The notes under the pieces were generated by a model that was not told where the DNA came from, searched no databases, and saw only the letters and a program-made list of their open reading frames with translations. Below, piece by piece: positions 1 through 8,591 of a stretch of DNA of 64,000 nucleotides (position 1 is the first letter of the stretch; every line of letters starts with the position of its first letter). The position numbers were made by a program, and so were the translations under genes. The stretch covers positions 1-64,000 of the forward strand of contig JALOAL010000004.1 of NCBI GenBank assembly GCA_023228825.1, read 5' to 3'. This stretch comes from Dehalococcoidia bacterium (GTDB lineage Bacteria; Chloroflexota; Dehalococcoidia; UBA2979).

Positions 1-76
1 CCAGACGCTGAGACATGATCGAGCGCTCCCGTAGCGGCATCGGACGGCACCTCCCGCCCTCCGCCGCGCTGCTGGA

Positions 77-116
77 GTGTCCGATATGTCCCCGAACGGG
101 TGTCCGATATCTCCCC
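77..116. repeat. Two direct 17-bp repeats near left edge
   Basis: A 17-base unit (GTGTCCGATATGTCCCC) at 77-93 recurs with one mismatch at 100-116, a 23-base period. It lies downstream of the enoyl-CoA hydratase stop. No gene can be supported in 1-152. The motif could be part of a mobile-element end beyond the edge, but nothing else supports that. Confidence 0.5.
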
Positions 117-152
117 GGTCTGTACACTGGGAAGGAGAGGGGCCAGACCCGC

Positions 153-1043
153 CTACTCCCGGAAGGCTGCGTCGCGTTGCTGCTTGAAGGCCTCCCAGCC
201 CTGCTCTCGCAGGGTGGCGAGGCGTTCTGCGGAGACGGTGTCGCCGCGGGTGGCGTTCTGGAGTTCCTGGATGACCGGGTCGTCTCGGTAGTTCAGGGCC
301 TGCTGGAAGCCGGCGAGTTCGTAGACGCGGTTCACCACCAACTTGTTGAGGGCGAGCGCCGTGGGCGGCAGGGAGGCCATCTTGCGGGCCAGCGTCTGCG
401 TGGCGGTCTCCAGGTCTGCGTCCGACACCACCTCGTTCACGATGCCCATGCGCAACGCCTGCTCGGCGTCGAAGACTTCGCCGGTCATCATGATCCACTT
501 GGCGTTCTTGAGGCCGGTGAGGAAGGGCGAGACCAGCATGGGTGGGCCGAAGCCGTGGCGGATCTGGATCTCGCCGAACTGCGCAGTCTCCGAGGCGATG
601 GTCATGTCGCACATGCCGGCGATCTCAATGCCCTGACCCACGGCGTGGCCTCGGACGGCGGCGATGACGGGCTTCGGCATGTGCCAGATGCGCATGACGT
701 TGTCCATCATGGATCCGGCGGGGACGTCGTCTGGCTTGGGGTAGAAGCGCGCGGACTGCAGGTCGCCGCCGGCGCAGAAGGCGCGCCCGGCGCCGGTCAC
801 CACCACCACCTTCGCCGCGTCGTCCGTCTCCGCCCGTTCGAGGGCTCTCCCGAAGTGGTACGTCAGCGACCAGTCGACGGCGTTGAGGACGAGCGGGCGG
901 TTGAGGGTGACCCACGCCACCTCGTCGCGGACCTCGTAGCGCACGTCGTCCTCGGACGGGGCGGGGACCTCGAAGCCCTCGGGGGTGTAACGCTTCGCGG
1001 GGTCGCGCTCGTCCTCCGGCACGGCGATGGGCTGGTCTGTCAT
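153..1043 (-). CDS. Enoyl-CoA hydratase/isomerase family protein
   Basis: A 296-residue crotonase-fold protein, expected to hydrate or isomerise an enoyl-CoA in fatty-acid or aromatic-acid breakdown in the cytoplasm. The oxyanion-hole region AFCAGGD is at about residues 88-94, followed by the second conserved block (residues ~125-165, with VGQGIEIAGMCD and ASETAQFGEIQIRHG). A roughly 35-residue N-terminal extension precedes the crotonase core, whose length is otherwise normal. The ATG at 1043 follows a GGAAGG-type site. The exact substrate cannot be told. Neighbours on the same strand (CaiB, SDR, acyl-CoA dehydrogenase) fit a catabolic role, but a separate terminator at 1181-1206 suggests it is not cotranscribed with the upstream lipoprotein gene. 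Confidence 0.9.
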   Translation of the reverse strand: MTDQPIAVPEDERDPAKRYTPEGFEVPAPSEDDVRYEVRDEVAWVTLNRPLVLNAVDWSLTYHFGRALERAETDDAAKVVVVTGAGRAFCAGGDLQSARFYPKPDDVPAGSMMDNVMRIWHMPKPVIAAVRGHAVGQGIEIAGMCDMTIASETAQFGEIQIRHGFGPPMLVSPFLTGLKNAKWIMMTGEVFDAEQALRMGIVNEVVSDADLETATQTLARKMASLPPTALALNKLVVNRVYELAGFQQALNYRDDPVIQELQNATRGDTVSAERLATLREQGWEAFKQQRDAAFRE

Positions 1044-1180
1044 GTGGCGTTCCCGTCCTTCCCAGATCGAGACGCGGCCCGTCCCTCGGGCCTCGCGCGC
1101 AGTCTACAGGCACGGCCGGTTACCGCCGTCCGAGGCGGCGCCACCTCGCGGGGTGACGCGCGAGGGCGTCGCGCACGAAG

Positions 1181-1206
1181 GAGGCGGGGACATGAGTCCC
1201 CGCCTC
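1181..1206 (-). terminator. Hairpin terminator of lipoprotein gene
   Basis: A perfect 11-bp stem, GAGGCGGGGAC (1181-1191) with GTCCCCGCCTC (1196-1206), closes a 4-base loop just after the stop codon at 1247 of the minus-strand lipoprotein gene. There is no clear T-tract. Confidence 0.6.
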
Positions 1207-1246
1207 TGCGGCCCCAGGCGGTGGGCCGTCTTCGTCGCGAGTGGTC

Positions 1247-1774
1247 CTACTGGCCGGTGAAGGTCAGCGTCTTGTCGTTCACGTCCACGGTGTACTCAAC
1301 GCCGGACTCGATGTCCTCCAGCAGAACGCTCTGGTCGTAGTAGCCGTAGATCATCGTGCAAGCCACGTCAGCGTCCGGGGCGGGCACGGTGTTGACCACG
1401 CTCACCTTGAACGTGTTGCCCTCGCGGGTGACGTCCGTGCGCTCGAAGGCGGCGCAGCCGCTCGGCAGCCCCGAGGTGATCTCCAGCACGTACTGCGGCG
1501 GGAACGACTCCCGCACGATCACGTCGATGCGCTCGATGGGGGCGAGTTCCTCCATGCGCGGGTGGTCCCACGCGGGCGTGGCGCTGTCTCCGGGCTGGGC
1601 TGTCGCGTCGTCGGAGTCGACGGGGGTGTCCGGGCCTGTCACGGGCGCCGCGGCCGTTGGGGTCTCGGTGCGGTCGTCAGTGTTGCCGTCCGCGGACGCA
1701 CCGTCGCAGGCGACGAGGCCGAGCGACAGGACGCCGAGCGCCAGCGCGGACAGGGTGGCTCGGATCGGGTTCAC
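1247..1774 (-). CDS. Small secreted lipoprotein of unknown function
   Basis: A 175-residue protein with a type II signal peptide: a hydrophobic stretch, then the lipobox GLVAC with the lipidated Cys at residue 23. A Thr/Asp/Pro-rich linker follows (to ~residue 65) and then a small soluble domain with two further cysteines. The start is set at a GTG (1774) because GAGGAAGGA lies just upstream and the signal peptide begins there; longer readings add an unconvincing charged leader. It is predicted to be anchored on the outer face of the membrane. No family was recognised. Confidence 0.8.
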   Translation of the reverse strand: MNPIRATLSALALGVLSLGLVACDGASADGNTDDRTETPTAAAPVTGPDTPVDSDDATAQPGDSATPAWDHPRMEELAPIERIDVIVRESFPPQYVLEITSGLPSGCAAFERTDVTREGNTFKVSVVNTVPAPDADVACTMIYGYYDQSVLLEDIESGVEYTVDVNDKTLTFTGQ

Positions 1775-1839
1775 GGGGGAGTCCTTCCTCACAGGTCGCG
1801 CCTTACTGGGTGGTGCGTCCTGTAGAAAGGAACGCTGCG

Positions 1840-4242
1840 TCAGCCCAATGGGTTCCCGGGGGTGGGGACGTCCTGCAGGACGTCGCACGCGCGGAGGGCG
1901 GCGATCTCCGGGGCGGAGAGGTCCAGCACGTCCCGCAGCACCTCGTCATTGTGCTCGGCGAAGAGGGGGGCGGGCATGCGGATGCGGCCGGGGGTGGCGG
2001 AGAGGCGCCACGGGTAGCCGTCCCAGCGATGGTGCCCCACCTCCGGGTGCACCACGTCCACGAAGTAGCCCCGCTGATACAGGTGCGGGTCGCTCACGAT
2101 CTCCCAGTTCGCCAGCACCGCTCCCGCGGGCACCCCTGCGGCCTGCAGCGCCTGTGCCGCCGCCACGTGGTCCTGGCGCATCGCCCACGCCCGGGCTGCC
2201 TCGTCGATGTCGTGCTGGGCGGCCAGACGGTCGGCGGCCGTGGGGTACGCCTCGGCGAGGGCGGGGTCACCGAGGACGGCGCAGAAGGCGGCCCACTGCT
2301 CGTCCGTCTCCACGCCGATGGCGAGCCATGCCTCGTCGCCCACGCAGCGGTAGACGCCCTGCGGGGCGATGCGGCGGGATCGGTTCTGCATGGGGCCGGC
2401 CACCCGGCCGTTCAGGCGGAAGTCCATGATCGCTTCCACCTGAAACGCCATGCCGGACTCCGCCAACGCCATGTCGATGAACTGCCCTCGGCCCGTGCGT
2501 TCGCGCTGGAGCAGCGCGGCGACGATGCCCATGGCGCCGTGCGTGCCGCAGATGGGGTCGGCGTAGAAGGAGCCGGTGCCGAAGATGGCGCCGTCTCCGT
2601 ACCCGAGTTGCGAGACCAGCCCGGAGGACGCCTCCACGTTCGAGCCGTAGGCCAGGTAGTGCATCTCCGGCCCGGAGGCGCCCATGCCGGACATGGAGCA
2701 CATGATGATGCGCGGGTTGCGCTCCGCCAGCACCGGATACGCCAGGCCGAGGTTGGGGAAGACGCGCGCGCTGTTGTTTTCCAGCACCACGTCCGAGGCG
2801 TCCACCAGGCGCAGGAAGACCTCGCGGCCCTCGGGAGTGTTCAGGTCCAGCACCAGGTCACGCTTGTTGCGGTTGAAGAGGTTGAAGTAGCCGGCTCGGT
2901 TCCAGGGCGTGTTCCACTGCTGGAGGCCGGCAAAGTGGCCGCTGCGCGTGGCCGGCTTGCGCGCGATCTCCACCTTGATCACGTCCGCGCCCATGTCCGC
3001 CAGGTGGCGTCCGGCCAGGGGGCCGGCCCAGTTCGCCGTCACCTCCAGCACGCGGACGCCCTCCAACGGCAGCGCGGGGGTGTCCTCGCGGATATCGCGC
3101 AGGGCGCGCGACATGCGCGCGGGCAACGTCAGGCCGGCGTGCTCGTCCAGCCGTGGTGCGCGGCGCTGCGGTCCGGTCGAGGCGTCCGAGAAGTTCCACG
3201 GGGGCCCCGGCAGCAGCGCGTCTTCGCCCTCGGCGCTGCGCCACCAGCGGCGCGCCTCCAGTTGGGGCGACTGGGCCAGGTCGGCGACGGTGTTGACGGG
3301 GGTGATGGGGATGCGGATCTCCTGCGCTGCGTGGTAGATCTCCGCCTTCGTGCGCCCCCGTGCCCACTCGGCCAGCGCCTCGCGCACATCCGGCACCGCC
3401 TCCCGGAACGTCGCCACCGCCTGGAAGCGCGGGTCGTCCAGCAGGTCCAGGCGCTCGATGAAGGCGAAGAACTGCGGGTCAGGGCGTGGGAACCAGAAGA
3501 AGTGTCCGTCGGCGCACGGCGTGATGGTGGAGGGCAAGCGCGACTGCACGAGGCCCTCGTGCGTCCAGGCGGTGGTCAGCCAGGCGTGGGCGTTCAGCAT
3601 CGCCTCGAAGGTGGAGACGTCCACGTGCTGACCCTGCCCGGTGCGGTGCGCGTGCCACAGCGCGAGCAGCGTGCCGGTGGCCAGTTGCATGCCGGCGTGC
3701 AATTCGCCCTGGTGGCCGGGCACGAGCAATGGCTCGCGCTCCGGGTGCCCGGAGAAGTACATGTAGCCGCCCATGGCGTAGTCCACGATCTCGCTCGTCG
3801 CCCAGCCCGCGTACGGCCCGTCCTGCCCGAACGGCGTGTGCGAGGCGTAGACCAGGTCCGGCCGCTCCGTGGCGAGGTCGGCGAAGGCGAGCCCGCGACG
3901 CGCCATGGCGCCCGGTGCGTCGGACTCCAGCACGGCGTCCGCGCCGCGCGCCAGCGCACGGAACTGCGCGCGGCCCTCGTCACTGTCGAGGTCGACGACG
4001 ACGCTCTCCTTGCCGGCGTTCAGGGCGCGGTGCAGGCCGCCGCCCTCCAGGTCCGGCGTGTCGCCGGGGAACGGGCCAAGGTGGCGCAGGTGGTCGCCGC
4101 CCGGCGGCTCCACCTTGATCACGCGCGCGCCGAGGTCCGCGAGCAGGCGCCCGGCGTACCCGCCCGCGACGCCCTGCGTGGCATCCACGACCGTGAAGCC
4201 GTCCAGCGGGCCGGGTGCGTCAGGCGCAGGGGTGGCGGTCAT
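1840..4242 (-). CDS. Fused double CaiB/BaiF family CoA-transferase
   Basis: An 800-residue protein made of two complete type III CoA-transferase domains in tandem (about 1-370 and 395-800). The family moves CoA between carboxylic acids through an aspartyl-CoA intermediate; most members are single ~400-residue chains that dimerise as interlocked rings. The second domain keeps the catalytic Asp (D562 in YADPICGTHGA). In the first domain the matching position is Glu (E180 in HQGELHAG). Each half has the conserved ADxGAxVIKVE block (LLADLGARVIKVE, HLADMGADVIKVE). The ATG at 4242 is preferred over one six codons upstream because GGAAGGG sits 6 bases before it. It probably acts as a built-in heterodimer with one standard active site. 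Confidence 0.88.
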   Translation of the reverse strand: MTATPAPDAPGPLDGFTVVDATQGVAGGYAGRLLADLGARVIKVEPPGGDHLRHLGPFPGDTPDLEGGGLHRALNAGKESVVVDLDSDEGRAQFRALARGADAVLESDAPGAMARRGLAFADLATERPDLVYASHTPFGQDGPYAGWATSEIVDYAMGGYMYFSGHPEREPLLVPGHQGELHAGMQLATGTLLALWHAHRTGQGQHVDVSTFEAMLNAHAWLTTAWTHEGLVQSRLPSTITPCADGHFFWFPRPDPQFFAFIERLDLLDDPRFQAVATFREAVPDVREALAEWARGRTKAEIYHAAQEIRIPITPVNTVADLAQSPQLEARRWWRSAEGEDALLPGPPWNFSDASTGPQRRAPRLDEHAGLTLPARMSRALRDIREDTPALPLEGVRVLEVTANWAGPLAGRHLADMGADVIKVEIARKPATRSGHFAGLQQWNTPWNRAGYFNLFNRNKRDLVLDLNTPEGREVFLRLVDASDVVLENNSARVFPNLGLAYPVLAERNPRIIMCSMSGMGASGPEMHYLAYGSNVEASSGLVSQLGYGDGAIFGTGSFYADPICGTHGAMGIVAALLQRERTGRGQFIDMALAESGMAFQVEAIMDFRLNGRVAGPMQNRSRRIAPQGVYRCVGDEAWLAIGVETDEQWAAFCAVLGDPALAEAYPTAADRLAAQHDIDEAARAWAMRQDHVAAAQALQAAGVPAGAVLANWEIVSDPHLYQRGYFVDVVHPEVGHHRWDGYPWRLSATPGRIRMPAPLFAEHNDEVLRDVLDLSAPEIAALRACDVLQDVPTPGNPLG

Positions 4243-4327
4243 GCGGCGCCCTTCCATCACGGGGGCGATTACGCGCGGAGTCTAGCGCGTCCGTCCAACC
4301 TCCCGACGGGGGCCTCGGCCGTTCGGG

Positions 4328-5095
4328 TTACCGAGCCGAGTAGCCGCCGTCCACGGGGAACGCCACACCCGTGACGAACGAGGCGTCGTCGCTGGCGAGG
4401 AAGGCCGCGGCGGCGGCGATCTCCTCCGGCCGGCCCAGGCGGCCCAGGGGGTGCAGCGACTCCAGGAACTGGCGCCCGGCGGGGACGCCGGCGATGTCCG
4501 CGATCATCGGTGTTTCGATGTAGCCCGGGCAGATCGCGTTGACGCGCACCCCGAAGCGCGCGTAGGTGAGGGCGAACTGGCGCGTGAGGCCGATCACGCC
4601 GTGCTTGGCGGCCACGTATGCGCCCGCGCCCGCCTCCGGATCGGGCAGGCCCTCGGCCGCCTGCGCGCCCACGAGCCCCTGCAGGCCGGCGATGGAGGAG
4701 GTGTTCACGATGGCGCCACCGCCTCGCTCGGCCAGCAGCCGTGCGCCGTGCGCCAGGCCGTAGTAGACGCCGCTCAGGTTCACGTCCACGGTCCTCGCCC
4801 AGCCGAAGCCGCCGCCCAGGCCGGCGTTGTTCATGAGCACGTCGAGGCCGCCCAGGTCAGACACCGTCCGCGCCAGGGCGTCCTTCACGTCGTGCTCGGA
4901 CGTCACGTCCAGGCACAGGGCGGCGGCGCGACCGCCATGCTCGGCGACGTCGGCGGCGGTCTGCTGGGCGCCGTCCTCGTCCAGGTCGGCGCACATGACC
5001 GCGGCGCCGTCTGCGGCCAGCCGTCGCGCCATCGCCCGGCCGATGCCGGACGCGGCGCCGGTCACCAACGCCACCCTGCCATTGAGGTCCGTCAT
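4328..5095 (-). CDS. Short-chain dehydrogenase/reductase (SDR)
   Basis: A 255-residue classical SDR, an NAD(P)-dependent oxidoreductase of alcohols, ketones or hydroxyacyl groups. Visible motifs are TGAASGIG (12-19, cofactor binding), NNAG (89-92), the catalytic Ser near 134 and YVAAK (Y160, K164). The chain ends in the usual VTGVAFPVDGGYS. The start at 5095 gives the normal SDR N-terminus; a longer reading upstream has no homologous content. The acidic CADLDED after beta-2 favours NAD over NADP. A GATAAT -10-like box lies at 5145-5150. It probably works with the neighbouring acyl-CoA genes, but the substrate is unknown. Confidence 0.9.
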   Translation of the reverse strand: MTDLNGRVALVTGAASGIGRAMARRLAADGAAVMCADLDEDGAQQTAADVAEHGGRAAALCLDVTSEHDVKDALARTVSDLGGLDVLMNNAGLGGGFGWARTVDVNLSGVYYGLAHGARLLAERGGGAIVNTSSIAGLQGLVGAQAAEGLPDPEAGAGAYVAAKHGVIGLTRQFALTYARFGVRVNAICPGYIETPMIADIAGVPAGRQFLESLHPLGRLGRPEEIAAAAAFLASDDASFVTGVAFPVDGGYSAR

Positions 5096-5194
5096 GCCCC
5101 GCCCCCTACACTCGCCCTCGACTCGGAATGACCGAGGTGCGCGGATTATCACCCTGCGCCGCAAGCCTGACGCGCGTAGCCCAGGAGTGACGAC

Positions 5195-5634
5195 ATGGCC
5201 GTCCCCGCACGCATCAACTTCGTCACGCTGGGCGTGGAGCACGTGCAGCGCGCCCGCGAGTTACATCGCTGGGCTGGCAGGAGTCCGCGCAGTCCAGCGC
5301 CCCGTCCGTGCGCGAGACGGTGGCGTTCTTCGACCTCAACGGCGTGGTGCTGGGCCTCTACCGCCGCGACCTGCTGGCGGAGGACCTCGGCGTCCCTGTG
5401 CCGGCTCCCGGCTTCCGAGGTGTCACGGTTGCCGTGAACGTGGACACGCCCGAGGACGTGGCGCGCGTGATCGAGGCGGCGGTGGCAGCGGGGGGCTCGG
5501 TGCTGGCGCCAGCGAGACAGATGGTGTGGGGCGGGGTGGCCGGCTACTTCGCGGACCGGGACGGGCATGCGTGGGAGGTGGCCTACAACCCGGGCCTGCC
5601 ACTGGACGAGGAAGGCCGCGTCCGCCTGCGGTAG
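5195..5634 (+). pseudogene. VOC/glyoxalase-family protein, frameshifted
   Basis: Two reading frames together encode one vicinal-oxygen-chelate domain protein. The first (from ATG 5195, AGGAG just upstream) reads a typical N-terminus (INFVTLGVEHVQRARE). The second starts near 5265 (LGWQESAQ) and runs through RETVAFFDLNGVVLGLY to a normal end with GYFADRDGHAWEVAYNP at the stop at 5634. The join lies at about 5257-5268, where a small deletion relative to the expected FY-x-LGW turn moves the frame by -1. This is either a genuine recent inactivation or a sequencing error. The second half keeps the metal-ligand Glu (HAWEVAYNP). Confidence 0.75.
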
Positions 5635-5664
5635 CAAGCGATGGGATGAGCGCGCCTGCACGAG

Positions 5665-5670
5665 TATGCT
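5665..5670 (+). promoter_or_regulatory. -10 box (TATGCT) for a leaderless start
   Basis: TATGCT ends 7 bases before the ATG at 5678 and no Shine-Dalgarno site precedes that ATG. This spacing puts the transcript start at or next to the start codon. Confidence 0.45.
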
Positions 5671-5677
5671 GCCGGTG

Positions 5678-5863
5678 ATGGACACCCTCACCCTGGCGCT
5701 CTTCCTCGTCGGCCTCGCGCTGTTCATCGTGGGTGACGTGCTGTGGCTGCTCCGCAACACCTTTGACCGGCCGATGAACGTGCGGGTCACCGGGGGACTC
5801 GTGGCCAGCGGCGTGGCGCTGATCTCGCTGGGCCTGCTCTTCCTGGTGCTCACTTCCGAGTAG
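5678..5863 (+). CDS. Small two-helix membrane protein
   Basis: A 61-residue protein with two hydrophobic segments, about residues 2-22 (LTLALFLVGLALFIVGDVLW) and 38-58 (GGLVASGVALISLGLLFLV), separated by a short polar loop (RNTFDRPMNVR). It is an integral membrane protein of unknown function. The start at 5678 fits the membrane segment and the leaderless promoter; an ATG at 5666 would add four residues. A strong hairpin follows the stop. Its short length makes it easy to miss. Confidence 0.6.
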   Translation: MDTLTLALFLVGLALFIVGDVLWLLRNTFDRPMNVRVTGGLVASGVALISLGLLFLVLTSE

Positions 5864-5895
5864 CGAGCCGTAGCCTCTGCCTTTCGTCTCCTCTG

Positions 5896-5928
5896 TCGTA
5901 GGGGTGCAGCACGCTGCGCCCCCTACGA
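5896..5928 (+). terminator. Hairpin terminator after small membrane protein
   Basis: TCGTAGGGG (5896-5904) pairs with CCCCTACGA (5920-5928), with an inner GCAG/CTGC extension. It sits 33 bases after the stop at 5863. Confidence 0.55.
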
Positions 5929-5982
5929 GGGAAAGGAGAACGGGCGCTGAGGCGGCGAGGTGGTTCTGCGGGATGCTGGCCG

Positions 5983-6021
5983 GACATCCGGCCCTCCTCG
6001 TGGGGAGGGGGGCCGGATGTC
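5983..6021 (-). terminator. Hairpin terminator of acyl-CoA dehydrogenase
   Basis: GACATCCGGCC (5983-5993) pairs with GGCCGGATGTC (6011-6021), with further CTCC/GGAG pairing inside. It lies just after the minus-strand stop at 6036. Confidence 0.65.
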
Positions 6022-6035
6022 GGCGGGTCAGCAGA

Positions 6036-7250
6036 TTAGCCGCGCGGGAGGCCGAGGCCGCGGGTGGCGATCACGTTGCGCTGGATCTCGCTCGTGCCGC
6101 CGGCAATGGTGGAGGAGACGCTGGAGAGGTACATGGTGGCCCAGCGGCCGCCCATGGGGGCGTACTTCCCGTCGTGCTCCTTGTCCGCGCGGACCTCGCC
6201 GTACATGCCCAGCATCTTGGTGGCCGTGCGGGCGATGCGCTGGTTGAACTCCGTGGCGAAGACCTTGGTCATGGAGGCCTCGTAGTTCGGGATCAGGCCG
6301 CGTGCCTGCATGGAGATCACCCGCTGCGACAGCGTCTTGGCCACGTTGGCCTCGATGTAGCGGTCCGCGAACTCCAGGCGAGGGGCGTCCTTCTGGCCGA
6401 GGCGGGTGATGCCGGAGCCGGCGTCCCGCTGGCGCACCAGGTAGTCCTTCAGCGTGTCCAGCATCTTGCGCTGGCCCACCGCCGACCCGATCGAGGAGCG
6501 CTCGAAGTCCAGGTGCGTGGCGCCCACGTACCAGCCGCGGTTGATCTCGCCCACGGCGTTGCGGACGGGGACGCGAACGTCCTCGAAGAAGGTCTCGTTG
6601 AAGCCGGAGGCGTCGTTCATCTGCACGAGCGGGCGCACGGAGACGCCCGGGGTGTCCATGGGGAAGAGGAGATACGTGATGCCTCGGTGCTTGGGGGCCT
6701 CCGGATCCGTGCGCACGAGGGCGAAGATCATGTTGGCCACGTGCGCGCCGGAGGTCCAGATCTTCTGACCGTTGACGATGAAGTCGTCGCCGTCCCGGAT
6801 GGCGCGCGTCTGGAGGGAGGCCAGGTCCGAACCGGACCCGGGTTCGGAGTAGCCCTGGCACCAGCGCGTCTCGCCGCGGACCATTGGCGGCAGGAACTCC
6901 TTCTTCTGCTCGTCCGTGCCGTGCACCATGATCGTGGAGCCCACGTCCGGCACGCCCACGCGAGGTGCGCCGCGCTCCGCAATGGTCTCGTTCAGGATGA
7001 ACTGCTCCATGGTGGAGAGGTTCGCGCCGCCGTATTCCTTGGGCCAGGCCGGGGCGATCCAGCCCTTTTCCACCAGGGCCGCGCGCCACTTCTTCATGCC
7101 GTCCGCGCGGTCGCCTCGGGCAGCCGAGCGTCCTTCCGTGCGCGGGTCGGCATCGTCGCTGACCTTGAGTTCCTCCGGGAAGTGCTGGTCGAAGAACGCC
7201 TCGACCTCCTGACGGAACTCGGCCTGCTCCGGGCTGTCCGCAAAGTCCAT
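6036..7250 (-). CDS. Acyl-CoA dehydrogenase
   Basis: A 404-residue FAD enzyme of the acyl-CoA dehydrogenase family, introducing the alpha-beta double bond in acyl-CoA. It has the N-terminal helical domain, the flavin/substrate segment EPGSGSDLASLQTRA, the beta-domain GQKIWTSGAH and the C-terminal GGTSEIQRNVIATRGLGLPRG. At the position of the MCAD catalytic Glu (YEGT) there is Gly (AGGT), as in the mycobacterial FadE-like subgroup, where the base lies elsewhere. GGAAGG precedes the ATG at 7250. It closely resembles the paralogue at 13083-14279 (same tail, TRGLGLPRG). The chain-length or ring substrate is unknown. Confidence 0.92.
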   Translation of the reverse strand: MDFADSPEQAEFRQEVEAFFDQHFPEELKVSDDADPRTEGRSAARGDRADGMKKWRAALVEKGWIAPAWPKEYGGANLSTMEQFILNETIAERGAPRVGVPDVGSTIMVHGTDEQKKEFLPPMVRGETRWCQGYSEPGSGSDLASLQTRAIRDGDDFIVNGQKIWTSGAHVANMIFALVRTDPEAPKHRGITYLLFPMDTPGVSVRPLVQMNDASGFNETFFEDVRVPVRNAVGEINRGWYVGATHLDFERSSIGSAVGQRKMLDTLKDYLVRQRDAGSGITRLGQKDAPRLEFADRYIEANVAKTLSQRVISMQARGLIPNYEASMTKVFATEFNQRIARTATKMLGMYGEVRADKEHDGKYAPMGGRWATMYLSSVSSTIAGGTSEIQRNVIATRGLGLPRG

Positions 7251-7456
7251 GTCTAGCCTTCCTGGTACCGCCCGCCCCCCGGGCGTGGTTGCGCGATCAT
7301 TCGCAAGCGCGAGGATGCTAACGCTCCGGCGGACGAAGTTCCAGTGGACGTGAGGGTTGGCGAGTTTCGGCGAGCGTCCGCACGCCGGCCCTGGATGGGC
7401 CTCGGACGGGGCGGGACGAAGGACGGGCCGGTGGCCGGTGGCCGGTGGGGACGCGC

Positions 7457-7663
7457 CTACGCGTCTGCGGGTGCGTCCTCGGGCTCCTCGACCGCCTCCG
7501 TGGGGCGGCGCGGGAAGTGGATCTCCGGGAGGCCGGACTTCTGGCTCCCGGTGAACGCGAGCGCGCCGCCGAGGAACGCCCAGCCGAGGATGACGAAACC
7601 GACGACGAACATGGGGGCGTTCGGCACGCGCCAGGTGGTGTCCCAGATCTCCAGTAGCGGCAT
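7457..7663 (-). CDS. Small single-helix membrane protein
   Basis: A 68-residue protein with one transmembrane segment (about 18-40, FVVGFVILGWAFLGGALAFTG) and an acidic, Pro/Ala-rich C-terminal tail. GAGGAG lies 6 bases before the ATG at 7663, so translation is well supported although no family was recognised. It stands alone between the acyl-CoA dehydrogenase start and the hydrolase gene. Confidence 0.6.
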   Translation of the reverse strand: MPLLEIWDTTWRVPNAPMFVVGFVILGWAFLGGALAFTGSQKSGLPEIHFPRRPTEAVEEPEDAPADA

Positions 7664-7767
7664 CAACGGCTCCTCAGCACGACCCTGCGGTCACGCGGTC
7701 AGTCTCGCAAGACCAGCGGGCGAGGTCTACCCGCCCGTCCACCGCGCGCCCCTTGTCCCGGCGTGCG

Positions 7768-8589
7768 CTACCGCGCGCCAGCGTCAAGGGCAGCCCGCAC
7801 GGCCTCCAGGCACGCGCCCGGCTGTTCGAGGAGCACCTCGTGACTGGCGTCCTCGATCCACTGCACCCGTGCGCCGGCGATGCCGTCCAGGAAGTCCTGC
7901 GCGTAGGAGGGCGGGACCACCCGATCCTGGCGCCCCCAGACGAGCGTGGTGGGCGAGGAGACGCGGTGGATGCGCTTCCAGAGGCCTCGGTTGGGGAGCG
8001 GCCACAGGTACTTGGCCGCGGTGGCCAGCGTCTTCGCACGCTCCACGTAGGTCTCCACCAGCGCGGAGCCTTCCTCGGACCGGGCGCCGGCCTGGACCAT
8101 GCGCATCAGGCCGGCCTCGCCGGAGGACTGGGCGGCCGCGCCGGTGGGGTCCACAAAGAACGCGGCGGCCATCTCGCGCGGGGTGCAGGCGAAGAAGTCG
8201 AAGGTGGGTTCGTCCGCGTGGAAGAAGCCCATGGGGGCGAAGAGGACGAGCGAGGAGAATCGCTCCGGCTGCGTGGCCGCCAGTTCCGTCGCGATCATCC
8301 CGCCCAGCGAGTGCCCCAGCAGCGGCACGTCGCGCAGGTCGAGCGCCTCCACGAGGTCGAGGTAGGCGTAGACCAGGTCATGGACGGTATCGAGTTCTTC
8401 CTGGCTGGCGTCGCCGAAGCCGGGGTGGTGGGGGGCGATGACCGTGTGGCTCGCGGCCAGTTCGTCCAGGAACGGCGACCACTGGAGGCCGCTGATGCCG
8501 TGGAGGAAGAGGAGCGGCGGGCCGCTGCCCTCCTCCACCACCTGCACCTCGTAACGGCCGTCCGCGACCGGGACCTGCTTGGAGGGCAT
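7768..8589 (-). CDS. Alpha/beta hydrolase
   Basis: A 273-residue serine hydrolase. The oxyanion region LLFLHG is at 26-31, the nucleophile elbow GHSLGG at 92-97 (Ser94), the acid is in WGRQDRVVPP and the catalytic His in DASHEVLLEQP. The ATG at 8589 lies 2 bases after the stop of the upstream flavin monooxygenase gene, so the two form an operon. The pairing suggests that the hydrolase opens or cleaves the oxygenated product of its partner (for example an ester or ring product). That link is inferred from position only. Confidence 0.9.
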   Translation of the reverse strand: MPSKQVPVADGRYEVQVVEEGSGPPLLFLHGISGLQWSPFLDELAASHTVIAPHHPGFGDASQEELDTVHDLVYAYLDLVEALDLRDVPLLGHSLGGMIATELAATQPERFSSLVLFAPMGFFHADEPTFDFFACTPREMAAAFFVDPTGAAAQSSGEAGLMRMVQAGARSEEGSALVETYVERAKTLATAAKYLWPLPNRGLWKRIHRVSSPTTLVWGRQDRVVPPSYAQDFLDGIAGARVQWIEDASHEVLLEQPGACLEAVRAALDAGAR

Positions 8590-8591
8590 GG

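Noticed and set aside
1657..4374. 905-codon open frame on the plus strand
   Set aside because: It lies opposite the double CaiB gene, has no recognisable domains and is the GC-rich antisense shadow of that gene.
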